Positions 33,882 through 42,755 of a stretch of DNA of 54,500 nt are shown here, piece by piece. Both the position numbers and the translations under genes were made by a program. Source of the DNA: Luteolibacter sp. (GTDB lineage: Bacteria > Verrucomicrobiota > Verrucomicrobiia > Verrucomicrobiales > Akkermansiaceae); contig JAUYNL010000042.1 in the NCBI GenBank assembly GCA_030696085.1, forward strand, positions 1-54,500, given 5' to 3'. Each line of letters opens with the position of its first letter. The stretch's first letter is position 1. Under the pieces are notes generated by a model. The model saw only the letters and a list, made by a program, of their open reading frames with translations, did not search any database and was not told the origin of the DNA.

Positions 33882-35267
33882 ATGCGAGCACTTGTCCTCT
33901 TCTCCTGCGTTTTGTTTCTGAGTTCCTGCGTTCTCGGCCCGCAACCGGGATCTCCTGAAACCAAAGTTCCGGGCGCCATCCGCGGAGACTCCGCAGCACA
34001 CGGGGCCTCCTTCGGTGACAAGGCGTGGCGGCAAGTGTTCACGGATTCCTCCCTGCGCTCGCTCATCGAACGCGCGCTGGCCAACAACCCGGACCTCGTC
34101 GCCGCCACCTACCGCATCGAGCAGGCCCGCGCCCGCGCCAACTCCGCACGCTCCGATTGGTTCCCGCAGATCGGTGGCAGCGCTGGAGCCGCAGCGAATT
34201 ACGGCTCGGAAAACGCCGGTCAGACCGCTCCCGGCGGAGATCGAAGCTCGGAATCCTACGATCTCACCGCCCTGCTCAGTTGGGAACTCGATCTCTGGGG
34301 CGGCATCCGCCGCAGCAACGAAGCCGCCCGTTCGCGCCTTCTGGAAGCCGAATACCTGCGCGATGCGGTGAAAACCAGCCTCATCGCCGCAGTCGCCTCC
34401 GCCTACATCGAACTAAAAAACCTCGACGAACGTCTCGCCATTTCCAAACGCACCGCCGAAAGCCGCCAATCCTCGCTCGATCTGGTCATCTCCCGCCGTG
34501 ACGGCGGCGTCAGTTCCGACCTCGATGTCGGCCAGTCCGAAGCACTGCTCGGCCAGGCGCGCACCGCCATCCCCATCACCGAACAGGCCATCGCCGCCAA
34601 GGAAAACGAAATCCGATTCCTGTTAGGTGAATACCCTGCCGGCGTGGCCCGCGGCGGCAGCCTCGACCGGCTGGAGTCCGCGTTGAGCATCGAGGGCGGC
34701 CTGCCGTCCAGCCTGTTGGAGCGTCGGCCTGATGTCGCCGCCGCCAGCCAGGCCTATCAGGCGGCCGTCGCCGAGATCGGCGTTTCCGAGGCGCTGCGCC
34801 TCCCTTCACTCGCCCTCACCGGCAGCGGCGGCGTCATCAGCGGCCAGCTTGACAACCTGCTCGACAGCAATTCCGCCGCCTACACCATCGGCCCGCGCCT
34901 CGCCGGGCCGATCTTCGATGCCGGCCGCGGCAAGGCCCGCGTGGATGCCGCCAAAGCCCTCGCCGGTGAGGCTCTCGCCGCTCATGACCGTGCTGCGAAA
35001 CTGGCCTTCCGAGAAGCGGCGGATTCACTCAACGCCCATCTCAAAACCGGCGAAATCATCACCGAACAATCCCGCCTGGTGGCGGCCAACCGCAAGGTTG
35101 CATCCGTCGCCAACAACCGCTTCCAGGGCGGCGAATCGAGTTATCTGGAAGTGCTCGACGCCGAGCGCAGCCTGTTCAACTCCGAACTCGAACTGACCGA
35201 CGCCCGCCGTGACCGCCTGCTCGCGGTCGTCCAAGCATACCGTGCCCTCGGCGGCGGTTGGAAATGA
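33882..35267 (+). CDS. Outer-membrane efflux lipoprotein (NodT/OprM family)
   Basis: This 461-residue TolC-like channel has a lipobox (FLSSC, Cys near residue 14). Two repeats of the outer-membrane efflux fold follow, with NPDLVAATYRIEQARARANSARSDWFPQI and a long helical barrel. LLERRPDVAAASQAYQAAVAEIGVSEALRLPSLALTGSGG is the diagnostic second-repeat segment. It completes a tripartite pump with the divergent adaptor and permease. ATG 33882 gives the lipoprotein signal. The K+ channel gene follows 19 bp downstream. Confidence 0.95.
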   Translation: MRALVLFSCVLFLSSCVLGPQPGSPETKVPGAIRGDSAAHGASFGDKAWRQVFTDSSLRSLIERALANNPDLVAATYRIEQARARANSARSDWFPQIGGSAGAAANYGSENAGQTAPGGDRSSESYDLTALLSWELDLWGGIRRSNEAARSRLLEAEYLRDAVKTSLIAAVASAYIELKNLDERLAISKRTAESRQSSLDLVISRRDGGVSSDLDVGQSEALLGQARTAIPITEQAIAAKENEIRFLLGEYPAGVARGGSLDRLESALSIEGGLPSSLLERRPDVAAASQAYQAAVAEIGVSEALRLPSLALTGSGGVISGQLDNLLDSNSAAYTIGPRLAGPIFDAGRGKARVDAAKALAGEALAAHDRAAKLAFREAADSLNAHLKTGEIITEQSRLVAANRKVASVANNRFQGGESSYLEVLDAERSLFNSELELTDARRDRLLAVVQAYRALGGGWK

Positions 35268-35286
35268 TTCCCGCCCGCATCCCCGC

Positions 35287-35739
35287 ATGCTCAAGCTGCT
35301 GCTGCTCCTCTTCCTGCTGGTCACCGCCTGCGTCGCCATCCACGGCTTGGGAATGATCATCGGCTTGCGCTGGCTCGGCCGCACCCGGCCTGCGCATCAC
35401 CATCACTTCAGCCTGCCCGCGATGTTCTGGTTGCTTGTCCGTGTGGTGTACGGGCTGCTGCTTCTGCATTTGCTGCAGATTCTCGTGTGGGCCGCTTGTT
35501 ATCATTGGAACGCCTGCTTTCAAGACTTCACCACCGCGTTCTACTACTCCGCCACGAGTTATTCCACAGTGGGCTATGGCGATGTGGTTCCGCCGGAAAA
35601 ATGGCGCGTCCTCGGTGCCATTGAGGCCGTCACCGGCATCCTCATGTTCGGCTGGAGCACCGGCGTCCTGTTCGCGGTGGTGAATCACCTGACCCGCCGT
35701 TTCAAGGAAAGCCACCCCGGCGAGCCCTCTCCCAGGTAA
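35287..35739 (+). CDS. Small two-TM-type potassium channel
   Basis: This 150-residue protein has hydrophobic spans at about 1-27, 40-65 and 115-135, and a pore loop with the exact K+ selectivity filter TVGYGD (near 98-103) after the pore helix YYSATSY. The N-terminal span may be the extra helix seen in some bacterial channels. No RCK or cyclic-nucleotide domain is attached. It would pass K+ passively. It follows the outer-membrane factor gene by 19 bp and could be read through from it, but a functional link is not established. Confidence 0.85.
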   Translation: MLKLLLLLFLLVTACVAIHGLGMIIGLRWLGRTRPAHHHHFSLPAMFWLLVRVVYGLLLLHLLQILVWAACYHWNACFQDFTTAFYYSATSYSTVGYGDVVPPEKWRVLGAIEAVTGILMFGWSTGVLFAVVNHLTRRFKESHPGEPSPR

Positions 35740-35893
35740 GACCAAGGTCCGACCGCATGCGCCTTCCCCGCGCTTGTCACGGGAGGGAACATGCGGCAAT
35801 TTCTATCGGCTCCCCGCAGCGCCCGCGCCCCGCCATCTCCCTTGGCGAGTGAATCCATCTCCATCTGAAATCAAACCAACGCCTACCACTACC

Positions 35894-36598
35894 ATGAAAT
35901 CCTTCCTCAATCTCGCGATTCTAGCCGGTCTCGTAGCCTGCTCCCCCATGGGCGAGCGATCTGCGCGCAACCCCACCGGAGCCCAGTTCCTCGACCAGGT
36001 CTGGGTGGCTCCCGAGTATCGTGGCAAAACCGCCTCGGAAGCGTTTTCCAAAGTCTATTTCGCTCCCGTCGCCGTTGGCAACCTAAGCCGCCAAGGCTGG
36101 TGGGAAGCACAGAGCGCGGTCACGCAGCGCCAACTCGATGCCGATGCCAGAAAACTCGCCGCTCATTTCCGCCGTGCGCTGGCCAACTCCGCCCAGACTC
36201 AATCCGGCCGACGGCTCACCGTGGTCGGTCAGCCCGGACCCGACACCTTGATCATCGAGACCGCCATCACCAATCTGGTCCCGGCCAAGGCCTACTGGAA
36301 TGCGGGTGCCACCGCCGCCGGCTTCGTGGTTCCCGGAGCCGGCCTGCTCAGCGCCGCAGGCAGCGGCAGCATCACCGTCGAGGGTCGCCTGCGCGATGGC
36401 AACAACGGCAAGCTCGTCGCCAACTTCCGCGACACCATGAAAGACAAGATGGCCGTCGTGAACATCGACTCCTACACATGGTTCGGTGGGTCCCAGGCGA
36501 ATCTCGAGGAAATGGCCGCCAACATCGCCCAAGTGCTCAATGCCAGACCCGGAGTCATCGTCAGCCAGCCATCGCGAATCAAACTCGTCACATACTGA
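35894..36598 (+). CDS. DUF3313-like outer-membrane lipoprotein
   Basis: This 234-residue protein has a short signal and a lipobox-like LVAC (Cys16). The body has TLIIETAITNLVPAKAYWNAGATAAGFVVPGAG and a Gly/Ala-rich SITVEGRLRDGNNGKLVANFRDT segment characteristic of DUF3313-type lipoproteins. Function is unknown; related proteins are secreted surface lipoproteins. It stands alone between the K+ channel and the permease. Confidence 0.75.
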   Translation: MKSFLNLAILAGLVACSPMGERSARNPTGAQFLDQVWVAPEYRGKTASEAFSKVYFAPVAVGNLSRQGWWEAQSAVTQRQLDADARKLAAHFRRALANSAQTQSGRRLTVVGQPGPDTLIIETAITNLVPAKAYWNAGATAAGFVVPGAGLLSAAGSGSITVEGRLRDGNNGKLVANFRDTMKDKMAVVNIDSYTWFGGSQANLEEMAANIAQVLNARPGVIVSQPSRIKLVTY

Positions 36599-36720
36599 AG
36601 CGGACCTCCGCCCCGCAATCATCCAAACCCACCCGCCGCATCGCAGCCACCCTGCGCGAAGGCCCCCGGTGAACACCGGGATTGATACCGCCACCGGTTT
36701 CAGCAACCATCGCATCCTCC

Positions 36721-37767
36721 GTGAACGAGCCCAAGGTTTCCAAGCGCCTTCAGGCGTTCCGCCGTCTGATCGGCGCGATCCGGAATTTCCTGAAATCACC
36801 GGTCGGCGGCAAGGCCCGTTTGCTCTTAGCCGCCTTGCTGCTCCTGATGCTCGGCATCAATGGCATGAACGTCGCGAACAGTTATGTCGGACGTTATTTC
36901 ATGTCGGCCATCGAAAGCCGGGACACCGCCGGCTTTGTGCGTTTCGCCTGGCTCTACGTCGCCGTTTTCGCAGGCTCCACCCTCACCGGCGTGCTCTTCC
37001 GTTTCACCGAGGAGCGCCTGGGACTCCTGTGGCGCGACTGGCTCACCCGCCGCATCACCGGTATCTACATCGACCGCCAGCTCTATCTTCATTTCGCCGG
37101 CGAGGATGAGGTGAGCAATCCGGACCAGCGCATGACCGAGGATGTCAAACAACTCACCACCTCCACGCTTTCCTTCGTGCTGATGATGCTCAATGGCACC
37201 CTGACCGTGCTGTCGTTTTCCGGTGTCTTGTGGGCGATCAGCCCAAAGCTGTTCCTGATCGCGGTGCTTTACGCGCTCGGCGGATCGGCGCTCACCATCT
37301 GGCTCGGGCGGCCGCTCATCCGGCTGAACTACCGCCAGTCCGACTTCGAGGCGGACTTCCGCTCCGAACTCATCCGCACCCGTGAGGATGGAAATGAAAT
37401 CGCGGCATCCGGCAGCGAGCAAAGGGTCCGCGAGCGCCTGACCGCCCGCATCGACGGCCTGGTCTCCAACCTGCGGCACATCATCTCGGTGAACCGCAAT
37501 CTCAGCTTCTTCACCACCGGCTACAACTATCTCATCCAGTTGATTCCCGTGCTCATCGTCGCCCCGATGTTCATCCAGCGGCAGGTCGAGTTCGGTGTCA
37601 TCGGCCAGTCCGCAATGGCATTCGTCACCTTGTTGGGAGCGTTTTCACTGGTGATCACCCAGTTTCAGGCGATTTCCTCCTACGCATCGGTGGTCGCCCG
37701 CCTCGGCGAGTTCGTCAGCCATGCGGAAAAGCGTGACCGAATTGCGCCTCCAGACGAATCCCCTTGA
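36721..37767 (+). CDS. SbmA/BacA-like ABC permease lacking an ATPase domain
   Basis: This 348-residue membrane protein has about six hydrophobic spans and EERLGLLWRDWLTRRI and LAHFAGEDEVSNPDQRMTEDV-like blocks typical of the ABC_membrane_2/SbmA-BacA family (here the second block reads NPDQRMTEDVKQL). It ends at VVARLGEFVSHAEKRDRIAPPDESP, exactly where ABCD/YddA-type fusions would continue into the nucleotide-binding domain. No Walker A or signature motif occurs here or before the next gene. SbmA and BacA work without an ATPase, powered by protons, and take up peptides. GTG 36721 (VNEPKVSKRLQ) is the likely start; TTG 36682 is possible. Confidence 0.78.
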   Translation: MNEPKVSKRLQAFRRLIGAIRNFLKSPVGGKARLLLAALLLLMLGINGMNVANSYVGRYFMSAIESRDTAGFVRFAWLYVAVFAGSTLTGVLFRFTEERLGLLWRDWLTRRITGIYIDRQLYLHFAGEDEVSNPDQRMTEDVKQLTTSTLSFVLMMLNGTLTVLSFSGVLWAISPKLFLIAVLYALGGSALTIWLGRPLIRLNYRQSDFEADFRSELIRTREDGNEIAASGSEQRVRERLTARIDGLVSNLRHIISVNRNLSFFTTGYNYLIQLIPVLIVAPMFIQRQVEFGVIGQSAMAFVTLLGAFSLVITQFQAISSYASVVARLGEFVSHAEKRDRIAPPDESP

Positions 37768-37808
37768 TCGCCTCTCCTCTCTCAATCACCTAAGCTCGTT
37801 AAATCCAA

Positions 37809-40800
37809 ATGAACGCCCACCTCCCCTGTCGTGCCGCCAGTCCCTCCGGCCTGAGCGTCGAGCTCAACTCCAACGGCTCCGTCCGGTGGATGGATTGCGG
37901 TGACATCATGCTCAACACTTACCTTGGCAACGAGGCCGAAGGCGGTCCGGTCAATATCCATTTGCGCCGCCTCGGTGAAACCGTGGACTCGATCCCGTTG
38001 ATCGGCCCGGGCAGCCCGGCCACCTATCAGGCGGATGATCGCGGAATGACCGCCTGCGGAACATGGGGCGATCTCAGCTACCGCCTGCGGCTCGTGCTGG
38101 CGGAATCCGCCACCGCATGGTTCTGGCATGTGGAACTGGAAAACACGGGCGCGGATGCCGTGGCTTGCGATCTCATCCTCACCCAGGACATCGCCATCGC
38201 CCACTATGGCGCGGTGCGGCTCAATGAATTCTATGTGAGCCAATACGTGGACCACGCCCCGCTGCATCACCCGCGGGCCGGGGTGGCGGTGGCCTCCCGG
38301 CAGAACCAATCAATGGGCGGACGCTGCCCGTGGACCGTGATCGGTTCGTTAGGAAACGCGGTATCATTCGCGACGGACGCCCTGCAGTTCCACGGTCTCG
38401 CCACCCGCGCGGGTGAAAAAGCGGTTGCACTGGCAAACGGACTGCCGGGAAAACGGCTGCAACACGAACATTCGTTGGTCGCCATCCAGGACGAATCGGT
38501 TCTGCTAGAGCCCGGGATGAAATCGCAGAGTGGATTCTTCGGCTGGTTTGAAGCGGACAAAGCCACCGCCACCTCCGCGGAAGACAGCGCCATGATCGAT
38601 GCCGCCCTAGCACTGCCGGAGGTGGTCTGCCTGCCGTGGCCGGAGAAAATCGCCGGAAACGCCCCGGTTTCCAGCCTGTTCTCATCCGCTCCGTATTTGG
38701 AAACGGATTCGCTGGATGAATCATTCTTCGGCTCGATTCCACGCCATACCGAATACGAAAACGGCCAGTTCATGTCCTTTTTCACCGGTGAACGAACGCA
38801 TGTGGTGCTCAAGGCGAAAGAACTCGAAGTGCTCCGCCCTCACGGCCATCTGCTGCGTTCCGGCGGATCGCTAACACCCGATGAATCCGCCCTGACCTCC
38901 ACCGCATGGATGGGCGGCGTGTTCCACTCGATGGTCACCCAGGGCCATGTGAGCATCAACCGCTTCCTCTCCACCTGCCACAGTTATCTCGGGCTCTTCC
39001 GCAGCCACGGCCAGCGGGTCTTCATTGAAACCGGCGGCACATGGAGATTGTTAGGCACCCCCTCCGCGTTTGCAATGAGCCCGGATTCCTGCCGCTGGAT
39101 CTACAAGCACCCGGGCGGCCTGATCGAAGTGATTTCCTCCGCTCCTGATGACATCCACGAACTGCGTCTGTCCCTAACGGTCCTTGAAGGATGCCCGGTG
39201 AAATTTTTGATTTCCCATCACGTCGCCCTCAATGGCGATGATGGCAGCGCCTCCATTCCCGCGGTCTTCGACATGGATGGAAGCACCGCCTTTGTCCGCG
39301 CCATCCCTGATAGTGATGTGGGCCGCCGTTTCCCGGATGGCGGCTTCCTCATCGCGCCGGCCGATGGCACGCCCATCGTGCGCGTCGGCGGCGATGAACT
39401 GCTCTTCGCCGATGGCATCTCGCGCAAGCAGCCGTTCCTCTGCATCATGACCGGGCCCACGAAATCGGCCGGGCTGATCATGCGTGGAAAACTCGTCGAG
39501 GCCATCGCCGAACAAGCCGGAGGCTTCTGGGACACCATCGGCTCCGGCCTGCGCATCTCCGCGCCGCAGGAAAGTCCCCTGGCTCCGGCGGCGGAACGGG
39601 CGGGCGAGATTTTCCCGTGGTTCATCCATAACGCGCTCGTTCATTACCTTTCTCCGCGCGGGCTCGAACAATACTCCGGCGGCGGCTGGGGCACCCGCGA
39701 TGTCTGCCAGGGACCGGTCGAACTGCTGCTCGCGCTCGGCCGCTTCGAACCGATCCGTGATCTGCTAGTCAGGGTTTTCCGCCAGCAGAATCCCGACGGC
39801 GACTGGCCGCAGTGGTTCATGTTCTTCGAGCGCGAGCGAAATATCCGGCCCGGCGATTCCCACGGCGACATCGTCTATTGGCCGCTGCTTGCGCTCGCCC
39901 AGTATCTAGCAGCCACCGGCGACGCCTCCCTGTTGGATGAAACGCTGCCGTTTTTCCATCTGGACGAGGATGCCGCCGCGGAAACGGCCACCATCTGGCA
40001 GCATGTCGAACGCGCGCTGGACCTGATCCGCCACCGGGTGATCGAAGGCACCAGCCTTGCCGCATACGGCCACGGCGATTGGAACGATTCGCTCCAACCG
40101 GCGAAGCCCGACATGCGCGATCGCCTTTGCAGCTCCTGGACGGTGACGCTCAACCATCAGACCTGCGTCGCCCTGGCCGCGGCTTTCAGGCATCTCGGAA
40201 ACGCGGAGCGCGCCGGAGAGTTCGAGGCCATGGCCGCAAGGATCCTGGAAGAATTCCAGCGCGTGCTCATCGCGGACGGAGTGCTCGCCGGCCTGGCCTA
40301 TTTTCATGAGGGTGGAAAAACCGAGCACCTGCTTCATCCCCGCGACACCACGACCGGATTATCCTACAGCCTGCTGCCGATGATCCACGCCATCATCAAC
40401 GACATGTTCAGCCCGGCGCAGGCCGAGGCCCACCTCGGCATCATCCGCGAGCATCTGCTAGGGCCGGATGGCGCGCGCCTCTTCGACCGCCCGATGGCCT
40501 ATCAAGGCGGCATCCAGACCAATTTCCAACGCGCCGAGAGCGCCAGCTACTTCGGGCGGGAAATCGGCATCATGTACATGCACGCCCATCTCCGTTACTG
40601 CGAGGCGCTCGCCCGCTTCGGCGATGCGGATGGCTTCTTCCACGCGCTCGGCCAACTCAATCCGATCGCCATCCGCGAACTCGTCCCTTCCGCCACGTCG
40701 CGCCAGGCGAATTGTTATTATTCAAGCTCGGACGCCGCCTTCGCCGACCGCTACGAGGCCTTCGCCGAATACGACAAGGTGAAAAGCGGCGAGGTCGCTC

Positions 40801-41153
40801 TGGAAGGCGGCTGGCGCGTCTATTCCAGCGGCGCGGGCATCAGCACGCGCCTGATCATGCAGTGTTTCCTCGGCCTGCGGGTGGAGAAATCCGCGCTGAT
40901 CGTGGACCCGGTCATCGCACCGGAACTCGATGGGCTGACCGCATCCTTGAATCTCGCCGGCCGCGCGATCGAAGTGCTTTACCGCACCGGTAAAACAGGA
41001 CGCGGGCCGCGATCCATCGACCTCAACGGCACGTCCCTCGTCTTTGTCCGTGAAAGCAACCCCTACCGCACGGCGGGCGTCCGCATTCCGATGGAGTCAT
41101 GGGCCAGATGCCTGATAGACGGCAACAACCGCCTCACCATCACGTTGGAATAA
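37809..41153 (+). CDS. GH94-family glycoside phosphorylase, probably 1,2-beta-oligoglucan phosphorylase
   Basis: This 1114-residue cytoplasmic enzyme has an N-terminal beta-sandwich (roughly 1-560) and a C-terminal (alpha/alpha)6 barrel. The barrel carries GWGTRDVCQGP with general-acid Asp631, followed by HGDWNDSLQP (755-764) and the phosphate-site region DTTTGLSYSLLPMIH. GH94 enzymes split beta-glucosides with phosphate to give glucose 1-phosphate. The great length, about 1,100 residues without a cyclic-glucan-synthase domain, and the GWGTRDVCQGP form fit 1,2-beta-oligoglucan phosphorylase (SOGP). Cellobiose phosphorylases are shorter. Substrate assignment is inferred. It starts 41 bp after the permease gene; a shared pathway is not proven. 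Confidence 0.8.
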   Translation: MNAHLPCRAASPSGLSVELNSNGSVRWMDCGDIMLNTYLGNEAEGGPVNIHLRRLGETVDSIPLIGPGSPATYQADDRGMTACGTWGDLSYRLRLVLAESATAWFWHVELENTGADAVACDLILTQDIAIAHYGAVRLNEFYVSQYVDHAPLHHPRAGVAVASRQNQSMGGRCPWTVIGSLGNAVSFATDALQFHGLATRAGEKAVALANGLPGKRLQHEHSLVAIQDESVLLEPGMKSQSGFFGWFEADKATATSAEDSAMIDAALALPEVVCLPWPEKIAGNAPVSSLFSSAPYLETDSLDESFFGSIPRHTEYENGQFMSFFTGERTHVVLKAKELEVLRPHGHLLRSGGSLTPDESALTSTAWMGGVFHSMVTQGHVSINRFLSTCHSYLGLFRSHGQRVFIETGGTWRLLGTPSAFAMSPDSCRWIYKHPGGLIEVISSAPDDIHELRLSLTVLEGCPVKFLISHHVALNGDDGSASIPAVFDMDGSTAFVRAIPDSDVGRRFPDGGFLIAPADGTPIVRVGGDELLFADGISRKQPFLCIMTGPTKSAGLIMRGKLVEAIAEQAGGFWDTIGSGLRISAPQESPLAPAAERAGEIFPWFIHNALVHYLSPRGLEQYSGGGWGTRDVCQGPVELLLALGRFEPIRDLLVRVFRQQNPDGDWPQWFMFFERERNIRPGDSHGDIVYWPLLALAQYLAATGDASLLDETLPFFHLDEDAAAETATIWQHVERALDLIRHRVIEGTSLAAYGHGDWNDSLQPAKPDMRDRLCSSWTVTLNHQTCVALAAAFRHLGNAERAGEFEAMAARILEEFQRVLIADGVLAGLAYFHEGGKTEHLLHPRDTTTGLSYSLLPMIHAIINDMFSPAQAEAHLGIIREHLLGPDGARLFDRPMAYQGGIQTNFQRAESASYFGREIGIMYMHAHLRYCEALARFGDADGFFHALGQLNPIAIRELVPSATSRQANCYYSSSDAAFADRYEAFAEYDKVKSGEVALEGGWRVYSSGAGISTRLIMQCFLGLRVEKSALIVDPVIAPELDGLTASLNLAGRAIEVLYRTGKTGRGPRSIDLNGTSLVFVRESNPYRTAGVRIPMESWARCLIDGNNRLTITLE

Positions 41154-41219
41154 TGCGCGTGAGCTCCTTACCGAGCTTGTCGGCGTAGCGGCTGCGGTAG
41201 TCGATTTACACAATCTCGC

Positions 41220-41465
41220 TCACCGCTTCCCATTCCCATAGGGCCGCGGATCCTCCCGCACGGCCAATAACTCGGCTTCTTCCTGCCGGGCGAGCCAAGC
41301 GCGGAGTTCCGCCGCGTCTTTGACCATCGGACCGGAATGCGGATGGGCGGCGGCCCAGCGACGCGTGTTCTCTCAGATGCGGGCCACGTCGTCACCGGCT
41401 TCGCGGGCCAAGTCATCCTTGGTCTGCCAAAGCTCTTCAAGAATCGGGTTCATCTTCGTTTTCAT
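41220..41465 (-). pseudogene. Small conserved protein interrupted by an in-frame TGA
   Basis: An 82-codon frame reads MKTKMNPILEELWQTKDD, then DDVARI, a TGA at codon 31 (41373-41375), and continues ENTRRWAAAHPHSG to a natural stop. Intact relatives of this small protein have Cys where the TGA lies (ICENTRRWAA pattern), so one base change (TGC to TGA) would explain it. Related small proteins are often encoded next to toxin-like genes. It overlaps the EEP nuclease gene by only 4 bp. It is a likely pseudogene; selenocysteine is improbable. Confidence 0.6.
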
Positions 41466-42211
41466 AGGTCCATTCTCCCATCAATTCGAGTGGCGTGCAA
41501 ACTTTCGGCAAACCCCAACTCCACTGTGTAGCCGACGTGATCCGACAGCGGACGGCCGTCATCGTCGCGTGGTCCAAAGAACTTGAAATCGAGCGCCTTT
41601 AGCGGCGGTCGCAGTGCCAGATGATCGATCACCCATCCGCCCGTGGCGGAAATCTCGCCCTGAGTCACAATCTCCAACACCTCGGGAATCGCCGCAATCA
41701 TAGCGAAGTGCGCCTCTTTCGAGGGTCCGCCGGGTGTCGGGATGCGTTGATTCCAGTCACCCACTACCATGAGCGGCTCGGGCCGGGTAAGAAATTCTTC
41801 AAGAATGGGAGCAAGGTGCTTCAGGTAGCTGATGTGATCCTCCCAAGGCTCCCGATTCCGGTTTCCTGAAGTCACGTGTGCCATGTGCCAGGGAATGCAC
41901 ACTCCCACCACCCGTAGTCCTTGGGTCACACCACTGACCAACCGCCCGCCGGGCATCTCCGAACCGTCGCTAATGAAAACATCGCTCCACGCCTCGCGGC
42001 TCCACAGCAATACTTTCTTCCGGTCATCCGGGTAAACATGCCCCGAACGATCATCGCAGGTGATGGTGTGTCCGCTCCCGGATACAAGAGCCGGAAATGC
42101 CTCCGTCAGGCAAATCAGATCGGCATCCGCCTTTGCGAGTATCCTGCCCACTCTCTTCCCGATCGCGCTTCCCGGCTTGGCCCACGCAGTGTTGAAATTG
42201 AGGAGCTTCAT
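41462..42211 (-). CDS. Endonuclease/exonuclease/phosphatase (EEP) family protein
   Basis: This 249-residue protein has the EEP four-layer fold: FNTAWAKPGSAIGKRV at the start, ADLICLTEAFP with the metal-binding Glu, VVGDWNQRIP with the Asp/Asn pair, and the C-terminal SDH motif (PLSDHVGYTVEL). The catalytic pattern is complete. It would hydrolyse phosphodiesters of nucleic acids, lipids or nucleotides; the substrate is unknown. Its start overlaps the stop of the preceding PD-(D/E)XK gene by 4 bp (ATGA), so they are translationally coupled. It is the last intact gene of the nuclease trio. Confidence 0.8.
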   Translation of the reverse strand: MKLLNFNTAWAKPGSAIGKRVGRILAKADADLICLTEAFPALVSGSGHTITCDDRSGHVYPDDRKKVLLWSREAWSDVFISDGSEMPGGRLVSGVTQGLRVVGVCIPWHMAHVTSGNRNREPWEDHISYLKHLAPILEEFLTRPEPLMVVGDWNQRIPTPGGPSKEAHFAMIAAIPEVLEIVTQGEISATGGWVIDHLALRPPLKALDFKFFGPRDDDGRPLSDHVGYTVELGFAESLHATRIDGRMDL

Positions 42212-42753
42212 TTTTGCGCTGGCCCCGCTGAAATCCCAAACAGCACCTGAACGAGTTCCCTTGTCGATTCAATCGCACGAAACTTGCTCTTGGGTATTAC
42301 GCGGATGGCGGGACGTTCCTTTTTCTCGCCCGCAGCATTCCCTTTGCTGTGCTTCGCCACCTTGAAGCCCGCCAATGATGGCAAAGGCTCTCCCGGCAGA
42401 CCGCCGAAAAATCGATAGCTCAGGCGCATCCGCCGCGTCTCCGGATCTTCATCCCGGATGATCCACACCACGCAACCGCTCGGCTTCACGGCCAGGGCGG
42501 TGTGCACTTTTTGAACCGCAGTTCTGCCAGCAGTTCCTGAGGTCTTCAGCTGGACGTGTCGCATCACTCCGTTGCATTCGAGAACCAGATCGTAGCCGGA
42601 CGCATCGATCTCGGACCGGAGAACCTCCACCGTCATTCCGTTGCCGTAATAACTCTCCTGTAGGATTTCCGAGATGAAAACGTGCTCGGTGAGTTGTTCA
42701 AAGAAGGTGGATTTCCTGAACGTGTCTTCCGGTTCATGGACATGGTGATTCAT
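42208..42753 (-). CDS. PD-(D/E)XK nuclease-fold protein
   Basis: This 181-residue protein has GYDLVLECNGVMRHVQLKTS (53-72), giving Asp55 and then Gln68-x-Lys70. This is the D...(E/Q)xK pattern of restriction-type nucleases, next to the usual strand-turn-strand. SEILQESYYGNG precedes it, as in small restriction-like proteins that act on invading DNA. The C-terminal third is Lys-rich and possibly DNA-binding. It starts 2 bp after the GIY-YIG stop and overlaps the EEP gene by 4 bp. I do not recognise a named subfamily. Confidence 0.7.
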   Translation of the reverse strand: MNHHVHEPEDTFRKSTFFEQLTEHVFISEILQESYYGNGMTVEVLRSEIDASGYDLVLECNGVMRHVQLKTSGTAGRTAVQKVHTALAVKPSGCVVWIIRDEDPETRRMRLSYRFFGGLPGEPLPSLAGFKVAKHSKGNAAGEKKERPAIRVIPKSKFRAIESTRELVQVLFGISAGPAQK

Positions 42754-42755
42754 GT

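Noticed and set aside
41373-41375. TGA as a selenocysteine codon
   Set aside because: Although it replaces a Cys, there is no visible insertion element and the family is not a redox enzyme. A nonsense mutation is simpler.
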